NCBI GenBank assembly: GCA_013398055.1 | Contig: VZRS01002425.1 | Coordinates: 1-64,000, forward strand | From: Ifrita kowaldi | Taxonomy: Eukaryota; Chordata; Aves; Passeriformes; Cinclosomatidae | DNA length: 64,000 nt | Direction of reading: 5' to 3' | In this document: positions 54,908 to 62,928 of the stretch, in pieces | How the letters are laid out: each line of letters opens with the position of its first letter | How positions within the stretch are numbered: the first letter of the stretch is position 1 | Notes under the pieces: generated by a model | Told to the model about the DNA's origin: nothing | What the model saw: only the letters and a program-made list of their open reading frames with translations | Databases searched by the model: none | Translations under genes and position numbers: made by a program

Positions 54908-55998
54908 TGTAGTGGGTTGATGTTGGCTGGATGCCAGGCACCCACAAAAGCCGCTCACTCACTCCTCTCTGCAGCTGAACAGAGGAGAGAAAATTTAAGA
55001 AAGGGTTCATGGGTTGAGATAAGGACCGGGAGCAAACACTCATCAATTACTATCAAAGGCAAAACACGCTCAACTTAGAGATACAAAGTGAATTTATTGC
55101 TAACAAAATCAGAGCAGGATAATGAGAAGTAAAATGAAACCATTGAAACACCTTCCCTCCACCCTGCACTTCCTTCGTCCCAGCTCTACCTCCTACGCCA
55201 GCAGCGCAAGGAGACAGGGAATGGGGGTTATGGTCAGTTCATCACCCATAGCTTCTCCCACTGCTCAGGGACAGGAGTCCTTCCCCTGCTGCACCATGGG
55301 GTCCCTCCCATGGGAGACAGTTTTCCCCAAACTTCCCCAGCGTGAGTCCATCTCACAAGAAGCAGCTCCCTGTGAGCTACTGCAATGTGAGCTCATCCCA
55401 TGGGCAGATGTCCCCCTCAAACTGCTGCTGCATGGGTCACTCTTCCACTAGATGCAGTCCTTCAAGGACAGGCTGCTTCAGCATGGGTTGCTCTCACTCA
55501 CCTCAGGTCTCCCATGTGGTCACGGCCTTCTCTCAAGCATCCATCTGCTCTAGTCTGGGGTTCCTCCATGGGCTGCGGGTGGATCTCTGCATCCCCATGG
55601 ATCATCATACGCTGCAGGGGGACAGCCTGCTTCACCATGGTCTTTACCACAGGCTGCAGAGGAATCTTGGCTCTGGTGCCTGGAGCATCCTACTCCCCCT
55701 CCTTCTTCAACGACCTTGGTGTCTGCATAGTTATTCTTCTCACATGTTCTCACTCCGCTCTTCTCTGGCTGCAATAACAACTGCCCGACCGTTTTTGTTT
55801 TCTTTATTCTTAAATATGTTATCACAGAGGCGTTACCACCATTTCTCATTGGCCCAGCCTTGGCCAGCAGCACATACATCTTTGGAGCCACCGGGGATTG
55901 ACTCTGCTGGGCACTGAGGAAGCTTCTGGCAGCTTCTCACAGGAGCCACCCCTGTAGCCCCCTCCCTGTCCAAAACCAAGCCATGCAAACCTAATACA
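54908..55998 (-). mobile_element. Complete solo LTR, avian ERV family A (1,091 bp)
   Basis: The element starts TGTAGTGGGTTGATG and ends CTAATACA, so it has TG...CA termini. It is bounded by ACTGG on the left and GCTGG on the right, a 4-5 bp target duplication with at most one mismatch. The retroviral sense is minus: that strand has a polyadenylation-like AATAAA (complement at 55093-55098) near its 3' end and an AT-rich TATA-like stretch (complement ~55810-55817). No gag, pol or env sequence adjoins it, so it is a solo LTR. Long open frames within it (for example 55342-55917) are non-coding LTR sequence. I recognise the family from many songbird loci; its formal name is not certain to me. Confidence 0.85.
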
Positions 55999-56044
55999 GC
56001 TGGTCACAAAATCCTGTACTGCCTATAGCTTTCTGTAAGCAGCA

Positions 56045-56275
56045 GCACATGCTCCCCTGCACTAGGAACACAGTCTGCAGCCAGCAGCAAGCTATTGAAG
56101 TCAAACATTAAAGAACTGCCCACTCTCTCTTGGGGCAGCACTTGGGCTGCCACCAGTGCCAGGAACCATCCTGGGGCAGAGGAGTGGCACTGGAGTGTGT
56201 TGGTATGTTCCAGCTCTCGAGGGAGGATAGCAACTGTCCTTTCTGATGTGTGCCGGAAGGTACTCAGGAGCTGTG
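56045..56275. repeat. Direct repeat copy 1, downstream side of TOPORS-like gene
   Basis: Same-orientation copy of 59032-59260, about 3.0 kb away, with small indels and scattered substitutions. If copy 2 is the 5' flank of the TOPORS-like gene, copy 1 is the leader of a second minus-strand copy. That copy's body would have lain toward 56000 but is absent. A complete LTR now ends only ~47 bases to the left (55998). A CR1 tail begins right at its right edge (~56268). Confidence 0.8.
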
Positions 56276-56390
56276 TGGCTGTGGTCCTGGGCCACTATCT
56301 CTCAGTGACTCTGCTTGAGCAGGTGAGGTTGGACTAGATGACCTCTGGAGGTCCTTTCCTGCCTCCACTGTTCTGTGGTTCTGTGATTCA
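56268..56390 (+). mobile_element. CR1 LINE 3' tail
   Basis: GTGGTCCTGGGCCA, CTCTGCTTGAGCAGGTGAGG, TTGGACTAGATGACCTCTGG and TCTGTGGTTCTGTGATTC form the terminal CR1 segment with its short ATTCTGTG-type tail. It abuts the right edge of direct-repeat copy 1. Confidence 0.85.
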
Positions 56391-57737
56391 AAACACACTC
56401 AAGCTAAGAAAGCACCTTCAGATTTCAAGACATGGGGAGGTTTGAATGATTCCATATGCTCATGAAGACCCAGCTTTGTCTCCCAGAAGTCAATTATCCA
56501 TGTGGCAGCCACCTCTTTTGTTTCCTTTGGGGGATTTATCAGTGACTGCACAGAAAACTAACAAGCTAAACACAAGCATGAGGGGTGCAATGAGTGCAAC
56601 ATTGCACTAAAGGCATTGGTTCTGTTTTTGTAGTGTTTGTTGCAGATGACCATAATTTTCCAAGTTGGCAAGTCGCAATTTACAGCTAAAGCAACTAGCT
56701 GCATGTCAGTGCTGTGAGCCGGCAAGTTGGCAGCTTGATCCTGACCTAGATTCCTTTGTGAGACTTGTCTTAATGCTTCTTTTCTGTGGTGGTGCTAGTC
56801 ATGGAGTGACATGAGGATTGTACACAGCAGAGGCCGACTGTAGTTCAATACAAAAATTGAATACAGTTTGTCTTGCTCCAGTAATTAATGTATTGCCTCT
56901 GTCTTTTGAGAAGACTCCTCTTTTTGCTCCAGTCTTACTTGAAAATAACAGTTCTTGGCACCACCACTGTTTTTTGATGATCTTGGGAGTCTTTGACCGT
57001 GGTCTGAAGAGCCTGTAGCCTGTACTGCCACTCTGGGCATTAAACCTGAGGCTTTGTACAGGGTGTACCATGAGGGCAAAGTTCTCTGTGAAGGCTTTGG
57101 GGGTTATTTTTAAAGTCTCTAAGGAAGCAGGAGGAGAGAAAGCTTTTCAGAGGCTTGCTACCAGGCATTAGATTTAGATTGGCATTATAGGCAGTGCCTT
57201 TGAGGCAGAGTAATTGTAAATTGACTTCACTTTTCACTGCTACGTTGTGAGAGGAGTGGTAACAGAAGTTACTTTGGGGAATGTTTGGGATAAAGCATAA
57301 GAAAACAGGTGTGGAAGGACAGGAGATTTCCTAATAAGCCATTGGTGTCTTTGGTACCAGGGCAGAAAGGAGAAAAAGTTGATCACACTGCGGAAACCCA
57401 ATATAGGGAGCAAAGGCACCCCCATACAAAATGTTCAGTACCGCATTTTACAGACAAGTGTGTAACATAGAACAGAATGACAGAAGCAGCACTGAAGTTT
57501 CATGCCTGTTACCCTCCTAACCTGAAAAGGCCTTGCAAGGGTGTCTTTAGATTTTCAGAGGCATTTTGTGATGGAGAATAGATCCTTGGCCCCAGCCTTG
57601 AGCATTGGATTTGACTTTATTTTTGCAATTGTTAGTAGGGGCTGTTTTTGACTAAAGTAGTATCATTCCTGACACTGGGAACAGGGCATACAGTAGTTCC
57701 CTTGTTGGTATATCAGCAAACCAGGCTTGTGCCCGGC
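56391..57737. other. Spacer 3' of the TOPORS-like gene
   Basis: This 1.35 kb lies between the CR1 tail and the end of the in-gene repeat. Any 3' UTR of the TOPORS-like transcript would be here. I see no clear repeat. The similarity to the coding repeat units stops at about 57738, which looks like an abrupt junction. Confidence 0.5.
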
Positions 57738-58380
57738 ATGGCTGCGGGACCTCCACGGGAGTCAGTTCCTTGACACCTGTGGTTCAGTGAAAGCAACCTG
57801 GCATCCCTGGTGGTGGCACTCACTCCACTCTGAGGAGCTTGGGATGTCCCGTTCGGGTCTTAGAGCTCGTCCCTCATCACGTTCCATCTTCCTTAGATTC
57901 TGTCGCAGTGTTTGGAGCCGTGTGCTGCGGGACCTCCCCCGGGATTGGCTCCTTGTCACCTGTGGTTCGATGAAAGAAACTCGATGTTCTTGCTGAAGGC
58001 GCTCACTCCTCCTTGGGGAGGCACGGATGCCCTGTTCAGTCCTTAAAGGCTGTCTCTCACAGCGCTTCATCCTCCTTGTATTCTCCTTCAGGGGCAGCGT
58101 GCTGCGGAACCTCCCTGGGCTTTTGCTCCTTGTCACCTGCGGTTCTCTGTAAGAAACCTGGTGCCCCCGCTGTTGGCACCTGCTCCTCCCTGAAGAGGCA
58201 CGGGTGTACCAGTCATGCCTTAGAGCTCGTCCCTCGTCACGTTCCATCTTCCTTAGATACTCCCTCAATGTTTGGCTGGCAGTGCTGCGTGACCTCTGCT
58301 GGGATCGGCTCCTTGCTGCCTTTGGTTCTATGAAAGAAACCTGGTATTCTTGCTGACGGCGCTTACGCCTCCTTGAGGTG
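57738..58380 (-). repeat. In-gene tandem repeat, ~180 bp period, about 3.5 units
   Basis: The motif CACCTG(T/C)GGTTC and its variants recurs on the + strand with GGTTC at 57781, 57964, 58141 and 58324. The spacings are 183, 177 and 183 bases, all multiples of three, so the frame is kept. On the minus strand each unit encodes the core VSFIEPQ-RS, an RS-rich stretch and a basic/acidic LRKMERDEGRALR segment. A half unit (residues ~210-236) precedes the first full one. The unit nearest the stop is cut: similarity runs to about 57738 but a TGA at 57762-57764 ends the frame. The two 61-codon units resemble each other more than the 59-codon unit between them. Confidence 0.85.
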
Positions 58381-59000
58381 GCACGGACAGGCCGTTTGGT
58401 CCTTGGAGCTTGGCCCTTGTCACGAGCAGTGTTCTGAGCCCTGCTCTGCTGCCGTCTCCCACTGCTTGAGTGGTTGTAGCCCCGGGCCTGCTGAACCCTG
58501 CCACGGCCATTGTGATGCCGCCTTGAATACCTGCTTTGGCTCTTCCCTTGGGCCCTGCCACGGCTGCCACCACGGCTACCACCACAGCTGTCACCACGGC
58601 TTCCGCTGTAAGACTTGTGGTGCTGGCGTCCTGAGGAACGATACCACCACCTTTCTGCAGACCGGGGCCCAGCTTCCTCTCCTTGACTATGGCTGGCAGA
58701 GCTGATCGACTCCCCGACGGAGTACACCTCAGAGTTACTGTCTCCCACTGTGTGGAATATGCGTGGGAAAGGCAACTGGCATATCAGGCCCTCCATTCTT
58801 CTGTGGTACCACTCCACCATGCAGTAAAAACAGAAAGGGTGCCGACGCCAGCTCACGGAGGCTTGGTCATTAATGGTGTCCAGGCAGATCGGGCACCTTA
58901 GGTTCTCCGAAGCACGTGGACGTGCAGCCTGGGACACCTGGCTGGTGCTGGCAGAAGGGGAAGAGGTGCCACTTTCTGCCAAGTCTTCCTCCAAGGCCAT
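57762..59000 (-). CDS. TOPORS-like RING/RS-repeat protein, antisense in KHDRBS2 intron 1
   Basis: The open frame has 412 codons from the preferred ATG at 59000, or 430 from an upstream in-frame ATG at 59054. It is far longer than any other frame here. In 430-residue numbering, residues 54-96 resemble the TOPORS RING domain: CPIC (54-57), H72-P-F-C75-F-x-C78, then a W and C92-x-x-P-F. A short IFH-V stretch (99-103) follows, as in TOPORS. Two zinc ligands are missing: the third Cys is R70 and the seventh is G89. Residues ~130-235 are rich in Arg, Ser, Gly and Gln. Residues ~236-430 are tandem ~60-residue units with the core VSFIEPQVTRS and LRKMERDEGRALR. TOPORS itself is a nuclear ubiquitin/SUMO E3 ligase, but it is much longer. 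The later ATG is preferred because a good acceptor (TTTGCAG|GG) lies between the two. The stop falls inside a repeat unit, whose similarity continues ~25 bases past it. It could be a live lineage-specific gene, a ligase-dead regulator or a recent pseudogene. Confidence 0.72.
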   Translation of the reverse strand: MALEEDLAESGTSSPSASTSQVSQAARPRASENLRCPICLDTINDQASVSWRRHPFCFYCMVEWYHRRMEGLICQLPFPRIFHTVGDSNSEVYSVGESISSASHSQGEEAGPRSAERWWYRSSGRQHHKSYSGSRGDSCGGSRGGSRGRAQGKSQSRYSRRHHNGRGRVQQARGYNHSSSGRRQQSRAQNTARDKGQAPRTKRPVRATSRRRKRRQQEYQVSFIEPKAARSRSQQRSRSTASQTLREYLRKMERDEGRALRHDWYTRASSGRSRCQQRGHQVSYREPQVTRSKSPGRFRSTLPLKENTRRMKRCERQPLRTEQGIRASPRRSERLQQEHRVSFIEPQVTRSQSRGRSRSTRLQTLRQNLRKMERDEGRALRPERDIPSSSEWSECHHQGCQVAFTEPQVSRN

Positions 59001-59006
59001 TTCGCC

Positions 59007-59222
59007 CTGCAAACCAAAGAGATAAGATGATGTGTCCCCTGGTGCTGGGGACACAGTCTGCAGCCAGCAGCAAAGCTACTGAAGTCGAGCATTAAAGAAC
59101 TGCCCACTCTGCCTCAGGACAGCACTTGGGCTGCCACCAGTGCCAGGAACCATCCTGGAGCAGATGAGTGACGGTGGGGTGTCTTGGCATGTTCTAGCTC
59201 TCGAGGCAGGATGGTAACTGAC
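59007..59222 (-). other. Possible 5' intron of the TOPORS-like gene
   Basis: On the minus strand, TATCTCTTTGGTTTGCAG ends at 59007, six bases before the preferred ATG context, and looks like a splice acceptor. A donor-like GAG|GTCAGT occurs with its GT at 59222-59221. Together they would define a 216-base intron between a non-coding leader and the coding exon. If it is spliced, the 18 extra residues of the longer frame are intronic. This is inference from splice motifs only. The downstream member of the flanking duplication has lost the donor. Confidence 0.3.
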
Positions 59223-59260
59223 CTCTCCGATATGTGCAGGCAGGAGCTGGGAAGCTGGGA
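59032..59260. repeat. Direct repeat copy 2, upstream side of TOPORS-like gene
   Basis: This stretch closely matches 56045-56275 in the same orientation, including CAGTCTGCAGCCAGCAGC, TTAAAGAACTGCCCACTCT, CTTGGGCTGCCACCAGTGCC and AGCTCTCGAGG. It overlaps the first codons of the longer TOPORS-like frame and its presumed leader or intron. The likeliest reading is a duplicated 5' flank of the TOPORS-like gene. An uncatalogued interspersed repeat is the alternative. Confidence 0.8.
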
Positions 59261-59497
59261 AAGGGATTCCTGGCCTCTCAGCAACTGCAGCCAGAGCCTG
59301 GGTACATGGCAGGTTGGGACCAGCACCCCAGGCCCTGCTAGTGTCCTTGTCCAGCAAATCCTCTCTGTGCCCTCAGAAAGCACACAATGGGATGGGGGTC
59401 CTTTTTCCCCCCACCTGCAGATGTCTGTCCCCAATGGAGGAGGCCAGACACTGTGGCCTTTCAGGGCTTCCCCAAGCATCCAAAAGGCTTGTTGTCG

Positions 59498-59600
59498 CAC
59501 GTGTCACAATGATTCCCTGGTGACATCATGGGGCTTTCAGGGACCACACCCAGAAGACTCAAGCTCCAGCCTCAGGGAATAAAAACTTCCAAGATGGCTT
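59498..59600 (-). promoter_or_regulatory. Candidate promoter/enhancer motifs upstream of the TOPORS-like gene
   Basis: About 500-600 bases upstream of the TOPORS-like ATG lie a perfect E-box CACGTG (59498-59503), a CRE/AP-1-like TGACATCA (59521-59528) and a YY1-like CAAGATGGC (59590-59598). They sit in a GC-richer stretch (about 59230-59600) that is not explained by a recognised repeat. These short motifs occur by chance. Their clustering within ~100 bases upstream of an intact frame is suggestive only, and no TATA box is evident on the minus strand. Confidence 0.25.
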
Positions 59601-59756
59601 ATCTCACACGACTGCCCCACTGTCAGGCAAAATGCTAATGCCATATTTTTCATATAAATTCACAGGTCTCACTGATCATACCCAGCCCTATGTTCTGTTT
59701 TAGAAACAAACTTTCTCAAGGCATTTCTTACTCCTCAGTCAACTTTGCAGGTCAAG

Positions 59757-60160
59757 AGAGGTGATACTCCACTGGAGGAGTCTGTCCAGTGTGGGGCTCC
59801 CCAGCGTAAGTAGAGATAAACCTACTGGAGAGTGTCAAGTAAGGGTTCACAAGGATGATGAAGGGTCTAGAGCATCTCTCCTGTGAGAAAATGGCTAAGA
59901 GTGTAGCCTCCAGGATGTCTGGAGAAGACACCATAGGGGATCTTTTCCGATGTATATCAATACTTGAAGGGAAGGTACAAAGAAGACAGAGCCAGGCTTC
60001 TTCCAGGGGTGCCCAGTACCCAGAACTTCCCTCTGAATGTTGGGGAATTTTTTTTTTATTGCTGTGAAGGTGACCAAGCACTGTCAGGGTGCTTGTGGAA
60101 TCTCCTTCCTTGGAGACGCAAAAGCTGTATGGCTGTGGTCATGGGCTGGTTACCACTGGT
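59757..60160 (+). mobile_element. CR1 LINE fragment between intact and decayed TOPORS-like copies
   Basis: CCAGTGTGGGGCTCCCCAG, CTACTGGAGAGTGTC, GAGCATCTCTCCTGTGAG, GAAGACAGAGCCAGGCTTCT and GTGAAGGTGACCAAGCACTG follow the CR1 order in the sense orientation. It ends inside AGCTGTATGGCTGTGGTCAT without the normal tail. The decayed TOPORS-like sequence begins where it stops. Confidence 0.8.
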
Positions 60161-60169
60161 CCCTGGTGG

Positions 60170-60450
60170 AAACCTGATGTCCCCAATGTTCCTGCTGTCT
60201 TCTGCTGCAGTAATCTGTGCCCTGTAGTTCTGGGCTTACAGCCTGGCCCTCATCATGATCCCTTCTCATTTGCTTCTCTCTCTGTGTTTGAACTTAAGTG
60301 CTGTGGGACCTCCCCTGAAATGGGCTCTGTTGCCTTTCATTCCCTGGATGAAACTCGACTCCCCACTGCTGTTTCTTGTGCCTTCCATAATAAAGTGGGA
60401 CTAGCTCTTCTGGATTTAGAGCTCAGCCCTCATCATGGAGTGAAACCAGT
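60170..60450 (-). pseudogene. Decayed TOPORS-like repeat-region fragment
   Basis: The + strand text at 60225-60360 parallels 57860-57985, the reverse complement of the TOPORS-like RS-repeat units. Matching stretches include GGCTTACAGCCTGGCCCTCA against the TTAGAGCTCGTCCCTCA region, GTGCTGTGGGACCTCCCC against GTGCTGCGGGACCTCCCC, and GGATGAAACTCGA against GATGAAAGAAACTCGA. The start of a further unit (TTAGAGCTCAGCCCTCATCA) follows at about 60416. No open frame survives on the minus strand. It appears to be one and a half to two repeat units of a second gene copy in the same orientation. A CR1 segment (59757-60160) separates it from the intact copy. Confidence 0.65.
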
Positions 60451-60744
60451 TAAAGTGCCACAGCTTGTCTCAGTCTTGGTAGATCAACAAACTCTTGTTC
60501 ACATAAGCCTGATAAGCCCAGCTGAAGTAGCCTTTCATTAACTTTAGCAAAGGCACCACTTTCTTTCCAAGATTTCCATGTACTCTCAGTCAAAAACAAA
60601 GCACAAGACTGGGACTGGTTGCAAGGCCTGGTAGACGATTCAAAGGGGAGCATTTTGTCCTAACCTTTAGTACCTCTCTCTACTGACCATACAGACTTTT
60701 AAGTATCTTCAGCTTTCCAGGAGAAAGAGTTTAATTGTTTATAA
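60451..60744. other. Unassigned stretch between decayed TOPORS-like fragment and CR1
   Basis: About 290 bases without a recognisable repeat or frame. It may be further, more diverged TOPORS-like sequence, but I cannot align it convincingly to the intact copy. Confidence 0.4.
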
Positions 60745-61362
60745 GGGCAATGGCATCCTGGCTTGTATCAGCAATAGTGTGGCCAGCAGGACCAGAGAAG
60801 TAAGTGATTGTTCCCCTGTACTCAGGACTGGTGAGGCTGCACCTCGTGTGCTGTGTCCAGTTCTGTGCCCCTCACAAAGACATTGAGGGGCTGGAGCGTG
60901 TCCAGAGAATGGCAACAGAGCTGGGGAAGGGTTTGGTGCACAAATCTGATGAGGAGCAGCTGAGGGAGATGGGGTCGTTTAGCCTGGAGAAAAGGAGGCC
61001 TGGGGGGACTTTATTGCTCTCTTCAACTACCTGAAAGGAGGTTGTAGTAAAGTGGGGGTTGGTTTCTTCTCCCAGGCAGGTAGTGACAGGACAAGAAGAC
61101 AGCCTTAGGCTGTGCCAGGGGAGGGTCAGGTTGGACAGCAGGAACCATGTCTTCACAAAAACAGTTGTCAAGCACTGGAACAGATTACCAGGGAGGTGGT
61201 GACTAGCTCTGGGGGGATGACTGTCCCTGGAAGTATTTAAAAGACGTGTAGATGTGGCACTTAGGGATGTGGTTTAGTGGTGAACTTGGCAGAGCTCGCT
61301 TACAGCTGGACTTGATCACCTCAAAGGTCTTTTCCAGCTTACGCTTCTGTGGTTCTAGTGAA
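60745..61362 (+). mobile_element. CR1 LINE 3'-end fragment, longest in the window (~620 bp)
   Basis: The order is GGCAATGGCATCCTGGCTTG, GTGTGGCCAGCAGGACCAG, GTGCTGTGTCCAGTTCTGTG, GAGCGTGTCCAGAGAATGGC, CTGTGCCAGGGGAGGGTCAG and CTGGACTTGATCACCTCAAA, ending TTCTGTGGTTCT. This is a sense-strand, 5'-truncated CR1 and relatively well conserved, so one of the younger copies here. Confidence 0.9.
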
Positions 61363-62928
61363 ATATATGTGTACATGTAGATTGACTTTCCCCACTTGCC
61401 TTTTAGAATTATCTCATTGTACTGTGTTCACAAGACATTTGGGAAATTCCTTAATTTCATTTTAGTACTTACTGTGCTTGGAACACTTTTTCCTCTTTAT
61501 GCACCTTTGTCTCTCCCCTCTGTACCCCCATAGCACAACCTTTTGTGTAATTGCATTGGATCTATTTTCAAAGAACTTTCTGTCTGTTAAACTTGCCTAA
61601 ATGACGTATTTTACTTAATTGATGCTTGCTGCTTTTCAGATTGATCTTCCACTGAATGCAACATACCACATTTTTTCCATGTATTCAAGTATTTTACGAT
61701 AATGAAATGTTGTTCTGATGCTTTTAGTGATTGTAAATAACTTTTTAATCATAAATTATTGAATGTGTATCCCATCTGAGGTATTTTAGGTATGTTCCCT
61801 GAAATGTTTTAAAAGAGCTTATGACTGTAATATTAGAGAGCTGTCTGCTCGTGCAGGCTTTAAATAAATTATTTGATCTCATAAAGGCAGCATAAACATT
61901 TATTAACAAATCATGACATGGGCTGTTCTTTTCAATACATTTTTCCTTATGCTGTTGGAAGTCAAAGAAACTTGTATATGAACATTAGAGCGTGCTGTTG
62001 CTGTGTTACTCCTGTGCAGTCTCTCTTTCCAGTCCTTGAAGCAGCATGTTTCTGAGACCCACAGCTGTCCCTTTTCAGCTATAATTCAGATATAATTAGC
62101 TCATTATAAGCATTGCCATTATCTGTGCTTTCAACGATGTCACTGCTGCACAAGCAGCTTTTTCAACAGTACCTGTGCTGTCAGGGTACTCTCAGGCACC
62201 GTATGAGATGTTCTTTCCAGGATGATGAATTCAATTATTTTTTGTTATCCATTGCTTATAGAGCTTTAGGGAATAAAGAATTTAAAAGAATTTAAAACTA
62301 TTCTACCTGAATATATTTTTGGGGTTTTTTGTTTGTTTGTTTGTTTTTGGTAAATTTTAGTGTTCTATAAATTAGCAATTTTATATATATATATCACATT
62401 TTTTTACTGCATTTCTTAATTGAAGAATCTTTGTGAGCAAGAGTTAGCTTTATTTCTTATCTTATTTTGTGTAACCTTTAACTAATTCAGTATTTGAAAG
62501 GAAACTCAGTAACAAGAAGTTTCTTCGGTTTTCTGGTATTTTTACTGAAAGTTATCCATTGCAGTTAGAATCCAGCTTAGTTCTGGCAGGTGACATTTAC
62601 AAAAAGCATCGGGCTGTGGTGATGTTATCCCCTTTAAAAGACTGATAGCTGGAATTGTCAGCCTCATCTATTCCTGCTGCTGCTGAGATCATTTGGCTTC
62701 CCTTTCAGCTGGGGAAGAATTAGTTGTGGAGTGTGACCTGTGGACTGTCACCTCTGCCTCTCAGCACTGCTGACAGTCCAGGTTCTCTTAAAGACAGCAG
62801 TCCCTGTCGCGTGAGTGCAGACAGCACAGGCGTTCAGTGCACAGTCTGTATAGCAATGTGTAAGTTTAAACTTCCTAAGGATGACAAATACCATGTCACT
62901 GATTGTTCTGTTTTGTAATGTTTTTCAG
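61363..62928 (+). other. KHDRBS2: Last 1.6 kb of KHDRBS2 intron 1
   Basis: AT-rich intron leading to the exon 2 acceptor, with simple repeats at 62.3 kb. No transposable element is recognised in the final 1.5 kb, consistent with the usual depletion of insertions beside exons. Confidence 0.6.
62325..62395. repeat. (GTTT)n and (TA)n simple repeats near exon 2
   Basis: Four GTTT units at about 62330-62347, then a short (TA)6-type run at 62381-62395, roughly 530 bases upstream of the exon 2 acceptor. Confidence 0.7.

Larger units (their letters stand above)
1..62928 (+). other. KHDRBS2: KHDRBS2 intron 1 (3' part; at least 62.9 kb)
   Basis: Everything before the exon 2 acceptor reads as intron. 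I find no sequence matching exon 1 of KHDRBS2, which would encode the N-terminal QUA1 region and end in a run of acidic residues. Exon 1 therefore lies before base 1. The dense CpG patch at the left edge suggests it is close. The intron is AT-rich, littered with CR1 and LTR pieces, and hosts one antisense TOPORS-like gene near its 3' end. A very long first intron fits the known large size of KHDRBS2 in vertebrates. Confidence 0.85.

Noticed and set aside
55122..55917. Long + strand open frames (109, 191 and 125 codons)
   Set aside because: They lie entirely inside the solo LTR at 54908-55998. Several frames are open at once there because of the LTR's composition, and no viral protein domain is visible.
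59114..59500. 128- and 132-codon frames on both strands upstream of the TOPORS-like gene
   Set aside because: They are mirror frames through GC-richer flanking sequence that includes the direct repeat. No domain is visible.
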